DNA from: JBNFVY01 sp049943335
GTDB lineage: Bacteria; Pseudomonadota; Alphaproteobacteria; Rhodobacterales; Rhodobacteraceae
Length of the DNA stretch: 64,000 nucleotides
Reading direction: 5' to 3'
Assembly: GCF_049943335.1 (NCBI RefSeq)
Contig: NZ_JBNFVY010000005.1
Location: forward strand, 62,001 to 126,000
Shown here: positions 17,944 to 26,917 of the stretch, piece by piece
Numbering within the stretch: the stretch's first letter is position 1
How the letters are laid out: the number at the start of each line of letters is the position of its first letter
Program-made: the position numbers and the translations under genes
Notes under the pieces: model-generated
Seen by the model: the letters and a program-made list of their open reading frames with translations, nothing else
The model's database searches: none
What the model was told of the DNA's origin: nothing

Positions 17944-18645
17944 ATGCTGTTTCAAACCCCTTTGATGCCGGCGCGGCTGGTCCGACGATACAAACGGTTC
18001 CTCGCCGACGTTATTTTGCCAGATGGCCAACAGGTCACGGCCCACTGCCCCAATCCGGGGTCCATGATGGGCCTGGCCGAACCGGGTTTGAAATGCTGGA
18101 TCGAACCAAACGACGATCCCAGAAAGAAATTGAAGTATGGCTGGCGCATTGTCGAGCTGCCGGGCGGGACCATGGTGATCGTCGATACCATGCTGGCCAA
18201 CCGGATCGTGGCCGAGGCGCTAGAGGCCCGGACCATTGATGGATTGCCGGCCTTTGACACGGTACGGCCCGAGGTAAGATATGGTCACTCCAGTCGGGTC
18301 GATTTCCTTTTGGAGGGGCCGCAGCGCTGTTTCCTTGAGGTCAAATCGGTCACATTGTCGCGCACGTCAGGTGTCGCAGAATTTCCCGATAGCGTGACAA
18401 AGCGTGGCACCAAGCATTTGCACGACCTGGCGGATGTCGTGCGAAACGGGGATCAGGCCGTATTGCTGTTTCTGGTTGCGCGCAATGATGCCGCGCTCGT
18501 GCGGCCAGCGGGCGATATTGATCCGGAATATGCGCAGGCATTGCATGATGCCCACAGGTCCGGGGTTCAAATCATGGCCTACGACACCTGCATCACACCG
18601 CAGCAGATCACGCTGGGCAATCGTTTGCCGGTGAACCTGTTCTGA
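17944..18645 (+). CDS. sfsA: DNA/RNA nuclease SfsA (sugar fermentation stimulation protein)
   Basis: The 233-residue protein has the SfsA architecture: an N-terminal OB-like nucleic-acid binding part (RLVRRYKRFLADVIL, AHCPNPGSMMGL) and a PD-(D/E)xK nuclease-like core with SRVDFLLEG and CFLEVKSVTL, where the acidic residues and Lys of the active site sit. FPDSVTKRGTKHL is the family signature. ATG 17944 gives the canonical N-terminus; a longer frame upstream overlaps the divergent CinA-like gene and is rejected. Its cellular role remains poorly defined in the family. map follows 62 bases after its stop. Confidence 0.93.
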   Translation: MLFQTPLMPARLVRRYKRFLADVILPDGQQVTAHCPNPGSMMGLAEPGLKCWIEPNDDPRKKLKYGWRIVELPGGTMVIVDTMLANRIVAEALEARTIDGLPAFDTVRPEVRYGHSSRVDFLLEGPQRCFLEVKSVTLSRTSGVAEFPDSVTKRGTKHLHDLADVVRNGDQAVLLFLVARNDAALVRPAGDIDPEYAQALHDAHRSGVQIMAYDTCITPQQITLGNRLPVNLF

Positions 18646-18707
18646 TCGAAGGGGTTTCCCTTTGGTCCTTGGGCTACTATATCAACGCCCGAAACAGGAG
18701 ATTTCCC

Positions 18708-19523
18708 GTGGACGACACCCATAACGGACGTATCACCAAGGACGGAATTCGCATCCACGAAGCGGCGGATTTCGAAGGGATGCGCATTGCAGGCAAGCTG
18801 GCGGCGGAAATTCTGGACGAGGTGATCGACCTGATCGAACCCGGTGTAACGACCGAGGAAATCGATTCCCAAATCACCAAACGTGTTGACGCGGCTGGCG
18901 CGACATCTGCGACCATCGGGTACCGCGGCTATCAACACGCCAGTTGCATTAGCGTGAACCATGTTGTGTGTCATGGCATTCCGGGGCCAAAGGTGCTCAA
19001 GAATGGTGATATCCTGAACATCGATGTGACGGTGATTGTAGACGGATGGTATGGCGACAGCTCACGCATGTACGTTGCGGGCAAGCTCAGCCGCAAATCC
19101 GAGCGACTGATCCAGGTCACGCACGATTCGTTGATGCTGGGGATCGAAGCGGCCAAGCCCGGCAATACTTTCGGTGATATCGGCTATGCTATTCAGAGCT
19201 TTGTCGAAGGCCACCGGATGAGCGTGGTTCGCGATTTTTGTGGGCACGGGCTGGGCCGTGTATTCCATGCCCCGCCCAATGTGCTGCACTACGGCAGACC
19301 GGGGCAGGGGCCGGTGCTGGAAGAAGGGATGTTCTTTACCATTGAACCGATGGTGAACCTGGGACGCCCCGAAACCAAGATCCTGGCTGACGACTGGACA
19401 GCCGTCACCCGCGATAAATCCTTGTCGGCGCAGTTCGAACACTCAATCGGAATTACCGCCGATGGCGCGGAAATCTTCACCCTGTCGCCAGCCGGACGGT
19501 TCCACCCGACCTACGGGGAATAA
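18708..19523 (+). CDS. map: type I methionyl aminopeptidase
   Basis: A 271-residue enzyme that removes the N-terminal methionine from new proteins, after deformylation. All five metal ligands are present: Asp106, Asp117, His180, Glu213 and Glu244; His89 in VVCHGIP is the substrate-contact histidine. The GTG at 18708 is chosen because AGGAG lies seven bases upstream; a longer frame from 18669 has no such site. An N-terminal extension of about 15 residues precedes the pita-bread fold. It follows sfsA on the same strand. Confidence 0.95.
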   Translation: MDDTHNGRITKDGIRIHEAADFEGMRIAGKLAAEILDEVIDLIEPGVTTEEIDSQITKRVDAAGATSATIGYRGYQHASCISVNHVVCHGIPGPKVLKNGDILNIDVTVIVDGWYGDSSRMYVAGKLSRKSERLIQVTHDSLMLGIEAAKPGNTFGDIGYAIQSFVEGHRMSVVRDFCGHGLGRVFHAPPNVLHYGRPGQGPVLEEGMFFTIEPMVNLGRPETKILADDWTAVTRDKSLSAQFEHSIGITADGAEIFTLSPAGRFHPTYGE

Positions 19524-19702
19524 GGCGACGAAAGTCCCCGCTGGACGGAATTTTTCGATGCCCTTCAGTCGCTTGGCGGAAAGGTCAGGTATTTTTACCC
19601 GTCTTGGTGTTGCGAGCGAGTTGCAACTGGACTAGGCAGTGTCCACCTATGTCTCGCTGCAAAGCGGCACTTGGAACCACAGCCTGAAAAGGAGGCTTGC
19701 CC

Positions 19703-20788
19703 ATGACCTATTTTCTGAAATCAGCTGCCATTGCGGGCGCGATGTCGCTGACGGCCATTCCCGCATTCGCTCAGGACGTCACTTTGCGCTTCCAGCACTT
19801 TGTAGCGCCTAATTCTGGTAGCCCAGAATATTTCATGGGGCCTTGGGCAAGAAAGGTCGAAAAAGAATCCAACGGACGCATCAAGATCGAACTCTTCCCG
19901 CTGATGGCTCTGGGGGGGCGCGCGCCGGATCAATATGACTTGATCCGCGATGGGGCGATTGATGGCGGGTGGGTGATCCCCGGCTACCAGCCTGGCCGCT
20001 TTCCCGAGGTCGAAGCGCTGGAACTGCCTTTCGTGACCCCGAAATCGGGTGAACTGGCGTCGATTGCCGCGTGGGAATTCACACAGAAATACCTGATGGA
20101 CGACTTTTCGGATGTTCATGTGATCGCCGCCCATATGCACGGCGAAGGGCTGGTGCACAAAAAAGGCGACGCCATCGCCAAAGTCGAAGATTTCAAGGGC
20201 CTGAGCCTGCGTGCGCCGACCCGTACCTCGACCCTGCTGCTGGACAAGCTGGGGGCCACACCCATCGGAATGCCGGTTCCCGCGTTCCCCGAGGCGTTGG
20301 CCAAGGGGGTCCTGGACGGCGGCGTGATCACCTTTGAAATGGCGCCGTCGCTGAAGCTGGACGAACTGACCGACAGCCACACCGACATGGCAGGCGATCG
20401 CAGCTTTTATAACCTTTATTTCATCTGGGCGATGAACAAGGCCAAGTACGAAAGCTTGCCCGATGATCTGAAGAAAGTGATCGATGACAATTCGGGCCTG
20501 ATGGCTGCGGCCTGGTCGGGTCGCGCTTATGACATGGGGGACGAGGACGGGTTCAAGATCCTCGATGCGTCCGACAACCAGATTGCCGTCCTTAGCCAGG
20601 AAGAAACCGACCGGATCAAAGCCATGGGCGACGAGGTGATCGAAGCCTGGATCGCCGATATGGACCGCAAGGGGTATGACGGCGCGGCCTTGGTGGCAGA
20701 CGCGCGACGCGCGGTGGACAATGTCCTATCCGCCCACCCCGAAGTGGACATCATGGGCGCTGCAAGCCACGCCACCACATCCAACTGA
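19703..20788 (+). CDS. dctP: TRAP transporter solute-binding protein, DctP family
   Basis: A 361-residue periplasmic receptor. The Sec signal peptide (residues 1-23) ends at AIPAFAQ. The mature part has the DctP pattern: VTLRFQHFVAPNSG, GRIKIELFP, the carboxylate-binding Arg in LSLRAPTRTSTLLLDKLGA (about 175-195) and the GVLDGGVITFE strand. ATG 19703 is preceded by AAGGAGG at ideal spacing. The permease subunits DctQ and DctM are not adjacent on either side: the next gene is rsmD on the other strand. It is therefore an orphan receptor that must use a remote permease. A strong terminator follows. Confidence 0.92.
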   Translation: MTYFLKSAAIAGAMSLTAIPAFAQDVTLRFQHFVAPNSGSPEYFMGPWARKVEKESNGRIKIELFPLMALGGRAPDQYDLIRDGAIDGGWVIPGYQPGRFPEVEALELPFVTPKSGELASIAAWEFTQKYLMDDFSDVHVIAAHMHGEGLVHKKGDAIAKVEDFKGLSLRAPTRTSTLLLDKLGATPIGMPVPAFPEALAKGVLDGGVITFEMAPSLKLDELTDSHTDMAGDRSFYNLYFIWAMNKAKYESLPDDLKKVIDDNSGLMAAAWSGRAYDMGDEDGFKILDASDNQIAVLSQEETDRIKAMGDEVIEAWIADMDRKGYDGAALVADARRAVDNVLSAHPEVDIMGAASHATTSN

Positions 20789-20806
20789 TCCCTTTGGGCA
20801 TCGATG

Positions 20807-20838
20807 CCCGGCCAGACACACGTTTGGCCGGGATTTTT
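20807..20838 (+). terminator. Rho-independent terminator after dctP
   Basis: An 8-bp stem (CCCGGCCA 20807-20814 with TGGCCGGG 20825-20832), a 10-base loop and then ATTTTT. It ends four bases before the stop codon of the convergent rsmD gene. Confidence 0.85.
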
Positions 20839-20842
20839 GTGC

Positions 20843-21403
20843 CTAACCGGTGGCGCGAAGGAAAGTGATGTGGGTGTCGCCGTATTTGCGCGCATCCTCC
20901 ATCGAAAATCCGTCAGGTGCGGTTTGCGGCGCGTTCTCTTCCCACACGATCAGGGCACCCGGCGCCAACCATCCCCGCGCCAACGCAACTTCAAGCGCCT
21001 TTGTCCCCATGCCCTTGCCATAGGGCGGGTCGAGGAACACCAGATCGTGCGCGTGGGGCGCAGGGCCGGGGCGCATCGCATCGCGCCGCACCACCCGGGT
21101 GCCTTTGGCGCCGCACAGTTGGATATTCTGTTCCAGCAATGACAAGGCTTTGCGCCCGCTTTCAATGAAGGTGACCGACGCCGCGCCGCGTGACAGCGCC
21201 TCTAGCCCCAGGGCGCCGGTTCCGGCAAACAGGTCCAAGACCTGCGCGCCCGTGATTGGATCGTCACCCAAGGCCCCTCCGAGCAGCACATTGAACAGCG
21301 ACTCGCGCACCCGGTCAGTCGTTGGGCGCAGATGCGCACCCGCGTCCCCTTTGCCGACGCTGGTCAATGTCTTGCCCCGAAACTGTCCCGCGATGATCCG
21401 CAT
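20843..21403 (-). CDS. rsmD: 16S rRNA (guanine966-N2)-methyltransferase
   Basis: The 186-residue SAM-dependent methyltransferase modifies G966 of 16S rRNA in the 30S subunit. It starts with MRIIAGQFRGK and the LRPTTDRVRESLFN signature, then has the SAM-binding VLDLFAGTGALGLEALSRGA (motif I, about 55-74) and the catalytic DPPYG (motif IV). Length is normal. It begins directly after the last base of the flavoprotein gene (stop at 21404), so the two are probably co-transcribed despite unrelated functions. Confidence 0.95.
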   Translation of the reverse strand: MRIIAGQFRGKTLTSVGKGDAGAHLRPTTDRVRESLFNVLLGGALGDDPITGAQVLDLFAGTGALGLEALSRGAASVTFIESGRKALSLLEQNIQLCGAKGTRVVRRDAMRPGPAPHAHDLVFLDPPYGKGMGTKALEVALARGWLAPGALIVWEENAPQTAPDGFSMEDARKYGDTHITFLRATG

Positions 21404-22612
21404 TCAGGCGCTCAGCAACGCTTTGAGGTCAGTTTGTGGATCGCCGACCGCATCAGCTGACGGCGATTTGCCGCTTTCGATCAACCGCTTGCCCACCATA
21501 TAGGCGCGTGGATCGTCCATGGCATCGACAGCGATCAGCCGCTCGCCCGCATAGTACCAGAACGATACCCCACCATCGCCGTGACGTGTGACGATTCGGT
21601 CCTGTGTGCCCGACAGCCCCGCAATTTGCAGTTTGTGGGCATATTGATCAGACCAGAACCAGGGTTTCGCGGCATACACCTTGTCTTGGCCAAGCATGTT
21701 GCAGGCAACGGTTTCGCCCATGTCGATGGCATTGCCGACTGATTCCAGCCGCATCATGCCGGCAGGACCGGGGAAGGATGCGCAATCGCCCGCAGCCCAG
21801 ATCGAAGGATCCGAAGTGCGGCAATGCACATCAACGGCAATACCATTGTCGATCGTCAGGCCGGCAACTTCGGCCAATTGGGTGTTCGGGGTGATGCCAA
21901 TGCCCAGAATGCAGAAATCGGCCAACAACTTGCGTCCATCCGCCAGTTCGACCCCTGAAAATCGGGTGTCACCGAGCAGCTTGGCGATGGCGGTATTTTC
22001 CATGATCCTGACGCCATGATCGGTATGGGCCTTGCGGAACCAGTCGGCAGTTTCTGCGCAGGCAACCCGTCCCAAGATACGCGGTCCAGCTTCGATCAGC
22101 GTGACGTCCAGCCCTAGCCCTGCGGCGACCGCTGCTGCTTCCAGGCCGATATAGCCGCCACCGATCACCATCAGGCGGCGACCTTGCGCAAATTCGTCTA
22201 CCATCGCGTCGACATCTGCCAGCGAACGTACCGTGAAGACCCCTGCCAGATTGCCGCCCATGTTGTCGGGCAGGCGGCGCGGAACTGATCCCGTGGTCAG
22301 CGCCAGTTGATCGTAGGGCAGTGACGATCCGTCTGACAAAGTGACGGTTTTGTCCCCCGGGCTGATCGTCTCTGCGCGCATACCTTCGGCCAAGGTGACG
22401 TCGTTGTCAGCGTACCAGCTTTCGGGGCGCAAAAACAGCCGTTCGCGCGCCATTGTGCCCAGCAGATAGGCCTTGGACAGGGGCGGGCGCTGATATGGGG
22501 GCACCGGTTCATCACCGATCATCGTAATGGCGCCGTCGTACCCTTCGCTGCGCAGTTTCGCCGCGAGCGATACGCCGGCTTGTCCAGCCCCAACGATGAC
22601 CACACTGTTCAT
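21404..22612 (-). CDS. NAD(P)/FAD-dependent oxidoreductase, ferredoxin/putidaredoxin-reductase type
   Basis: A 402-residue flavoprotein. The FAD Rossmann motif is VGAGQAGVSLAAKL (about 6-19), the NAD-binding motif VIGGGYIGLEAAAVAAGLG (about 146-164), and the second FAD motif WAAGDCASF (about 270). The C-terminal reductase domain (about 320-402) lacks redox cysteines, which places it with rhodocoxin/putidaredoxin-type ferredoxin reductases rather than disulfide reductases. No ferredoxin, P450 or Rieske oxygenase is adjacent, so the partner is unknown. It faces the peroxiredoxin gene divergently across 82 bp. Confidence 0.88.
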   Translation of the reverse strand: MNSVVIVGAGQAGVSLAAKLRSEGYDGAITMIGDEPVPPYQRPPLSKAYLLGTMARERLFLRPESWYADNDVTLAEGMRAETISPGDKTVTLSDGSSLPYDQLALTTGSVPRRLPDNMGGNLAGVFTVRSLADVDAMVDEFAQGRRLMVIGGGYIGLEAAAVAAGLGLDVTLIEAGPRILGRVACAETADWFRKAHTDHGVRIMENTAIAKLLGDTRFSGVELADGRKLLADFCILGIGITPNTQLAEVAGLTIDNGIAVDVHCRTSDPSIWAAGDCASFPGPAGMMRLESVGNAIDMGETVACNMLGQDKVYAAKPWFWSDQYAHKLQIAGLSGTQDRIVTRHGDGGVSFWYYAGERLIAVDAMDDPRAYMVGKRLIESGKSPSADAVGDPQTDLKALLSA

Positions 22613-22694
22613 GGCGCTCCCCTTCTGCTTTCAATTCATTGCGGGCAACGTATATTCTCGCTCACGGGAAACACAACAAAACACGGATAAACGC

Positions 22695-23183
22695 ATGACA
22701 TTGAAAGTTGGGGACAAGCTGCCCAGTGCCACTTTTGTAAAGCTGAACGACGACAGGCCCGAGGCTGTTTCAGCAGCATCGGTATTCGAAGGCCGCTCGG
22801 TGGTTCTTTTCGGCCTGCCCGGCGCCTACACCGGAACCTGCACGACGGCGCATGTGCCTTCGTTCATTCGAACCATCGGTGATTTCAGGGCCAAGGGGGT
22901 GGACGCGGTTATTTGCATGTCGGTGAATGATCCCTTTGTCATGGATGCGTGGGGCAAGGAAACCGGCGCGACCGAGGCCGGGATTGAAATGCTGGGCGAC
23001 GCCGAGGCCGAGTTCACCAAGGCCATCGGCATGGAATTCTCGGCCCCTCCTGCCGGGCTCATCAATCGTTCAAAACGGTTTGCACTGTATGCGGTCGATG
23101 GGGTCGTCAAAGTTCTGCACCTGGAAGAAAACCCGGGCGTTTGCGATGTTTCTGGCGGCGAATCCATGCTGGCCGAAATCTGA
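22695..23183 (+). CDS. peroxiredoxin (Prx5 type)
   Basis: A 162-residue thiol peroxidase. The peroxidatic Cys49 sits in PGAYTGTCTTAHVP, the Prx5 signature, and a C-terminal Cys150 in NPGVCDVSGG is positioned to act as resolving cysteine. Glutathione/glutaredoxin is the usual reductant in this group. There is no fused glutaredoxin domain. ATG 22695 gives the family N-terminus (LKVGDKLPSATF); the ribosome binding site is weak. The divergent flavoprotein gene shares its promoter region, and a bidirectional terminator follows. Confidence 0.93.
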   Translation: MTLKVGDKLPSATFVKLNDDRPEAVSAASVFEGRSVVLFGLPGAYTGTCTTAHVPSFIRTIGDFRAKGVDAVICMSVNDPFVMDAWGKETGATEAGIEMLGDAEAEFTKAIGMEFSAPPAGLINRSKRFALYAVDGVVKVLHLEENPGVCDVSGGESMLAEI

Positions 23184-23202
23184 TTTTGCGCCAATCAAAA
23201 TC

Positions 23203-23232
23203 AAGAGCCGCCGAATTCGGCGGCTCTTGTAG
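23203..23232. terminator. bidirectional Rho-independent terminator
   Basis: A perfect 26-bp palindrome (23203-23228) with 10-bp arms AAGAGCCGCC/GGCGGCTCTT and a GAATTC centre. The plus strand continues GTAGTTTT and the minus strand TGATTTTG, so it can end transcription of both the peroxiredoxin gene and the convergent mscS-type gene. Confidence 0.85.
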
Positions 23233-23234
23233 TT

Positions 23235-24155
23235 TTAAGCGTCTTCGTCGGTTTCATCGATACCAGCGCTTGGTTTGATATCTGAAACGGTCACGTCACG
23301 GTCAGACTGTTCGGATTCGATGAACAGGGTGCGTGTCGGGAACGGGATATCCACCCCCTTGGCATCCAGGGCTTCCTTGACCCGACGTTTCATGTCGGCC
23401 TGGAACTGGAAATAGTCTCCGGCATTGCACCAGACCCGAACAAGGAAATCAACGGACGATCCGCCCAGGTTGTTGACCTGGATGAAAGGTTCGGGGTCGG
23501 TATGAGCGCGTGGATCCGACAGGATCGTGTCGCGAATGACGTCCTCGGCATCTTGCAGGTTTGCGCCGTAGCCCACGCCAAATGTCCATTCAGCCCGACG
23601 GGTCGTGTTCACCGAATAGTTGGTAATCGTGTTGCCCCAAACTTCTGAATTCGGGATGATCACCTGGGCATTGGAAAGGTCCGAAAGCTCGGTGTAGTTC
23701 AACGAAATCTCCTTCACCGTGCCCATCGACCCGGCAATGTCGACGAAATCGCCCACTTTGATCGGGCGAAACAGGATGATCATCACGCCCGCCGCCACGT
23801 TGGACAGTGTACCTTGCAACGCCAGGCCGATCGCCAGACCAGCCGCACCAATGGCCGCGACCAGGGATGTCGTCTGTACCCCGAACGTGTTCAGGACGAA
23901 CAAGGCGGTGAAGCCCAGTATGACCCATTTCGCTATGTTGGCCAGAAATGAAAACAACGTCGGATCGAGCGAGGCGTGGTTCTGGCTGATCTTTCGGATA
24001 CGCCGCGCGACCCAGCCCGCCACAATGAACCCGAGCAGTAGTATCACGATTGCGCCCACGACGGACCCAAGCAAGGACACCAGGAATTCAAGCGTCAAGA
24101 GGTCAGACAGGGTGTTGCCGTCCCAGAGCGGCGTGTTCAGAAGGTCTTCAAACAT
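23235..24155 (-). CDS. small-conductance mechanosensitive channel (MscS family)
   Basis: A 306-residue inner-membrane channel that releases solutes on hypo-osmotic shock. Three transmembrane segments lie in residues 25-120; the pore helix TM3 is the Gly/Ala-rich AAIGAAGLAIGLALQGTLSN (about 99-118). The cytosolic beta domain shows IKVGDFVDIAG and VKEISLNYTEL, with IIPNSEVWGNTITNYS, all MscS hallmarks. The C-terminal tail is acidic. It stands downstream of a small operon but its start abuts the pterin-dehydratase stop (24155), so it may be the last gene of that unit. Confidence 0.93.
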   Translation of the reverse strand: MFEDLLNTPLWDGNTLSDLLTLEFLVSLLGSVVGAIVILLLGFIVAGWVARRIRKISQNHASLDPTLFSFLANIAKWVILGFTALFVLNTFGVQTTSLVAAIGAAGLAIGLALQGTLSNVAAGVMIILFRPIKVGDFVDIAGSMGTVKEISLNYTELSDLSNAQVIIPNSEVWGNTITNYSVNTTRRAEWTFGVGYGANLQDAEDVIRDTILSDPRAHTDPEPFIQVNNLGGSSVDFLVRVWCNAGDYFQFQADMKRRVKEALDAKGVDIPFPTRTLFIESEQSDRDVTVSDIKPSAGIDETDEDA

Positions 24156-24421
24156 TAGGTGATTTCATCCATTTTTTTGGCCAGTTTGGTGTCGTTTTCG
24201 GTCAATCCACCCGCGTCATGGGTGGTCAGGCGCACATCCACGCGGTTGTAAACATTGGTCCATTCGGGGTGGTGATCCATCTTTTCGGCCGCCATGCCGG
24301 CGCGGACCATAAAGCCGAGAGCTTCGGCAAAATTTTTGAATTTGTACCGTTTTTCTATGGCCTTGCCATCCGCTGAAAGCTGCCAGCCGGCGGCTGTGAG
24401 GGCATCCAGATCAATGCTCAT
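24155..24421 (-). CDS. phhB: 4a-hydroxytetrahydrobiopterin dehydratase (pterin-4a-carbinolamine dehydratase)
   Basis: An 88-residue enzyme that recycles the carbinolamine pterin formed by aromatic amino-acid hydroxylases. The family motif EKMDHHPEWTNVYNRVDV contains the catalytic His50/His51 pair, and the C-terminal His in LTTHDAGGLTE completes the site. ATG 24421 overlaps the FemAB-like gene's stop (ATGA) and is preceded by GGAGGAACAGGA. No phenylalanine hydroxylase is in the window, so it could serve a remote phhA or a moonlighting role. Confidence 0.93.
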   Translation of the reverse strand: MSIDLDALTAAGWQLSADGKAIEKRYKFKNFAEALGFMVRAGMAAEKMDHHPEWTNVYNRVDVRLTTHDAGGLTENDTKLAKKMDEIT

Positions 24422-25596
24422 TCCTGTTCCTCCACGTGTGTCGATTTGAACGGACCGAAGCTGGTGAGCAGCTCCACTTCTTCGCCCACCGCGGCACGTT
24501 CGGCGTCCAGGTAGGCGCCAATCGCGCGTGCAAATTCCGGGTCGGCGACCCAATGAAGGGAATGGGTTTCGCTGGGAAGATAGCCGCGCGCCAGTTTGTG
24601 TTCGCCCTGTGCGCCTGCTTCGACCCGCGACAGGCCATGTGTGATGGCGTATTCGATGGCGCGGTAGTAGCACAGTTCGAAATGCAGGCAGGGATGGTGT
24701 TGGGTGCAGCCCCAGTAGCGCCCATAAAGCGCGTCACGCCCGATAAAATTGAGCGCACCTGCAACAGGCGTGTCGCCATCGAAGGCCAGCACCAACAGAC
24801 AATCATCGCGCATGAATTCGTCAACATGATCGAAGAACGCCCGTGTCAGGTAAGGGGTTCCCCATTTTCTTCCGCCCGTGTCCTGATAAAATCGCCAAAA
24901 GTGGTCCCAATGTTGTGGGTCTATCTGCGCGCCGTTCAGTTCACGTATCTCCAGACCGCTTTGGGCGGCGATCCGTCGTTCTCGCCGAATGGCCTTGCGC
25001 TTGCGCGACGACAAGGCGCCCAGGAAATCGTCAAAATTGCCATATCCGGCATTTTGCCAGTGGAACTGTTGTGTGACCCGGTGCATCAGGCCCATCTGGG
25101 CCCCTGCCAGTGCCTCGGCCTCGGTGCAGAAAGTCGCGTGCAGTGACGAATAGCCATTCTGCGCGGCCAATTGAACCGCGCCTTGCACCAGGGCTGACAT
25201 GCCGGCCGCCTCATGTCCGGGGCGCGTCAGGAACCGGCGGCCCGTGGCTGGCGTGAACGGCACGGCAACCTGTAGTTTTGGGTAATACTGCCCGCCCGCC
25301 CGTTCGAAGGCATGCGCCCAAGAGTGATCGAAAATGTATTCGCCCTGGCTGTGCGTCTTGGCATAGAGCGGGGCGCAAGCAACAATCTGTCCGCCTTGCC
25401 GCGCGACCAAATAGCGTGGGTACCAGCCTGTTCCCTCACCCACCGATCCGGAATCTTCCAGCGCGCGCAGGAACCGATAGGTAGTGAAAGGGTCCGCCGG
25501 AGCGCCGCCTGCCGCATCCGCGCAAACGTCCCATTCGCGCGCATCGATATCGTGCAGGCTGGCGTGGACGGTTATTTCGATGTCGCGTTCTGTCAT
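24418..25596 (-). CDS. FemAB/GNAT-like protein (COG3146, DUF482-type)
   Basis: A 392-residue protein of the peptidoglycan-biosynthesis-like GNAT family formerly DUF482. Conserved features include FTTYRFLRALEDSGSVG near the N-terminus, YIFDHSWAHAFERAGG, the LSSRKRKAIRRERR basic helix (about 218-231) and the C-terminal YWGCTQHHPCLHFELCYY with the QGEHKLARGYLP acetyl-CoA/aminoacyl site. The biochemical role is not established in the family. ATG 25596 starts the canonical N-terminus; an upstream extension is not supported. It is coupled to the pterin dehydratase downstream by an ATGA overlap. Confidence 0.85.
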   Translation of the reverse strand: MTERDIEITVHASLHDIDAREWDVCADAAGGAPADPFTTYRFLRALEDSGSVGEGTGWYPRYLVARQGGQIVACAPLYAKTHSQGEYIFDHSWAHAFERAGGQYYPKLQVAVPFTPATGRRFLTRPGHEAAGMSALVQGAVQLAAQNGYSSLHATFCTEAEALAGAQMGLMHRVTQQFHWQNAGYGNFDDFLGALSSRKRKAIRRERRIAAQSGLEIRELNGAQIDPQHWDHFWRFYQDTGGRKWGTPYLTRAFFDHVDEFMRDDCLLVLAFDGDTPVAGALNFIGRDALYGRYWGCTQHHPCLHFELCYYRAIEYAITHGLSRVEAGAQGEHKLARGYLPSETHSLHWVADPEFARAIGAYLDAERAAVGEEVELLTSFGPFKSTHVEEQE

Positions 25597-25630
25597 GGCT
25601 GGCTTGGATGTGGACTTGCCGCCCCGGCGG

Positions 25631-26392
25631 TCAAGTCGGCAGATACCCTTCAAACGTGATATTGTCGGCAACCTTGCGTGCGATACGTTCCTGCGCCGCG
25701 CTGCGCACAGTCCAGCACAGAATCGCGGCGCCGGCCTGTTTCAGCTCGGCCAGCCGCGGGTTGTCCAGATGATTGCAGTTGTGGCTGACAAAAGACATGC
25801 CCGGGCCAAAGGCCGACATCCGCGCCAGCCCGTCGCGCACGGCTTGCGGCAGGGTATCGGGGTAGTCTGCCGCTTCGGTGGTGGTCAGCCCGCGGGCCAG
25901 ATGTTCGGGCAACCAGCTGAGATTGGCGATATACTGCGGGTTGAACGACATCACGGCGCAACGGGTGCCGTGTTTTTCGGCCGCGTTTTTCATGATCTGC
26001 CCGGTGACCTGATCAATCGCGTCGAGATCCGCGCGGGGTAGCCCGCTCTGGTCCTTGATTTCGATCAGCACGGGGGCGCGCGGCCCGATCCATTCCAGAA
26101 TGGTATCCAACCGTTCGATCCGGTCGTACGAATTGCGCAGCCCGATGTCCGCCAATTCCGTCCAGGATCGTTCACGCACCGGGCCCGAGCAGGCGGTCAA
26201 CCTGTGCAATTCGTAATCATGGAACACCATCGGTATCGCATCACGACTGAATTGCACGTCCAATTCGATGCCATGCCCGGCGTCGATCGCAGCCTGAAAT
26301 GCGGCGCGTGAATTTTCGACAATTCCACGTTCGGCGTTGTGCAGGCCGCGATGCGCAATGGGCGTATCCAAAAAGTCGCGTGGCAGGGTCAT
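25631..26392 (-). CDS. glycerophosphodiester phosphodiesterase
   Basis: A 253-residue cytoplasmic GDPD that hydrolyses deacylated phospholipids to glycerol-3-phosphate and an alcohol. The TIM-barrel catalytic residues are visible: IAHRGLHN (His and Arg, about 13-20), GIELDVQFSRD (Glu and Asp, about 41-51) and VFHDYELHR (His). PVLIEIKDQSG carries the further metal-ligand Glu. There is no signal peptide, which suggests a UgpQ-like role. Its ATG overlaps the stop of the RidA gene by ATGA. Confidence 0.93.
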   Translation of the reverse strand: MTLPRDFLDTPIAHRGLHNAERGIVENSRAAFQAAIDAGHGIELDVQFSRDAIPMVFHDYELHRLTACSGPVRERSWTELADIGLRNSYDRIERLDTILEWIGPRAPVLIEIKDQSGLPRADLDAIDQVTGQIMKNAAEKHGTRCAVMSFNPQYIANLSWLPEHLARGLTTTEAADYPDTLPQAVRDGLARMSAFGPGMSFVSHNCNHLDNPRLAELKQAGAAILCWTVRSAAQERIARKVADNITFEGYLPT

Positions 26393-26853
26393 CTGATCTG
26401 GAAGATGCCTTCGATTTCCACGGCAACACCGCGTGGAAGCGAGGCCGCAGAAACAGCCGAGCGTGCGTGCCGTCCGGCGTCGCCCAACACCTGAACCATC
26501 AGGTCAGATGCGCCGTTGATAACTTCGGGCTGGTCCGTGAAGTCGTCGGTCGAATTGACGAAACCAACCAGTTTGACCAGACGTACAACCCGCCCGAGAT
26601 CGCTTTCGCAGGCCGCCTTTGCCTGCGCCAGTAGAGCCAAGGCGCAAATTCGTGCGGCGGCGGCGCCGTCATCCACGGTCAGATCATCGCCCAGTTTGCC
26701 GGTAACCAGGCTGCCGTTCTTCATCGGGATCTGCCCGGAAATATGCACCAGGTCACCGACATGGACAAAGGGCACATAGTTGGCCGCGGGCGCAGGCGCG
26801 TCCGGCAAGCTCAGCCCAAGTTCGGCTAGGCGGTCTTCGATCGTGTTTCGCAT
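26389..26853 (-). CDS. RidA/YjgF family protein
   Basis: A 154-residue member of the RidA superfamily, of the longer YjgF-like subgroup often annotated next to unrelated genes. Visible landmarks are YVPFVHVGDLVHISGQIPM, the DDGAAAARICALALL helix and the C-terminal ASLPRGVAVEIEGIF. The Arg that binds the imine carboxylate in true RidA appears to be in the SLPRGV stretch. Possible role: hydrolysis of reactive enamine/imine intermediates. ATG 26853 is chosen over an in-frame extension upstream because the canonical family start (IEDRLAELGL) follows it; GGGGGA precedes. Confidence 0.86.
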   Translation of the reverse strand: MRNTIEDRLAELGLSLPDAPAPAANYVPFVHVGDLVHISGQIPMKNGSLVTGKLGDDLTVDDGAAAARICALALLAQAKAACESDLGRVVRLVKLVGFVNSTDDFTDQPEVINGASDLMVQVLGDAGRHARSAVSAASLPRGVAVEIEGIFQIR

Positions 26854-26917
26854 GGCGCGTCCCCCGTGACTACATGTTGCCACGCTAGCGGCAGGACGCG
26901 GGTGCGAAAAGCCCTGA

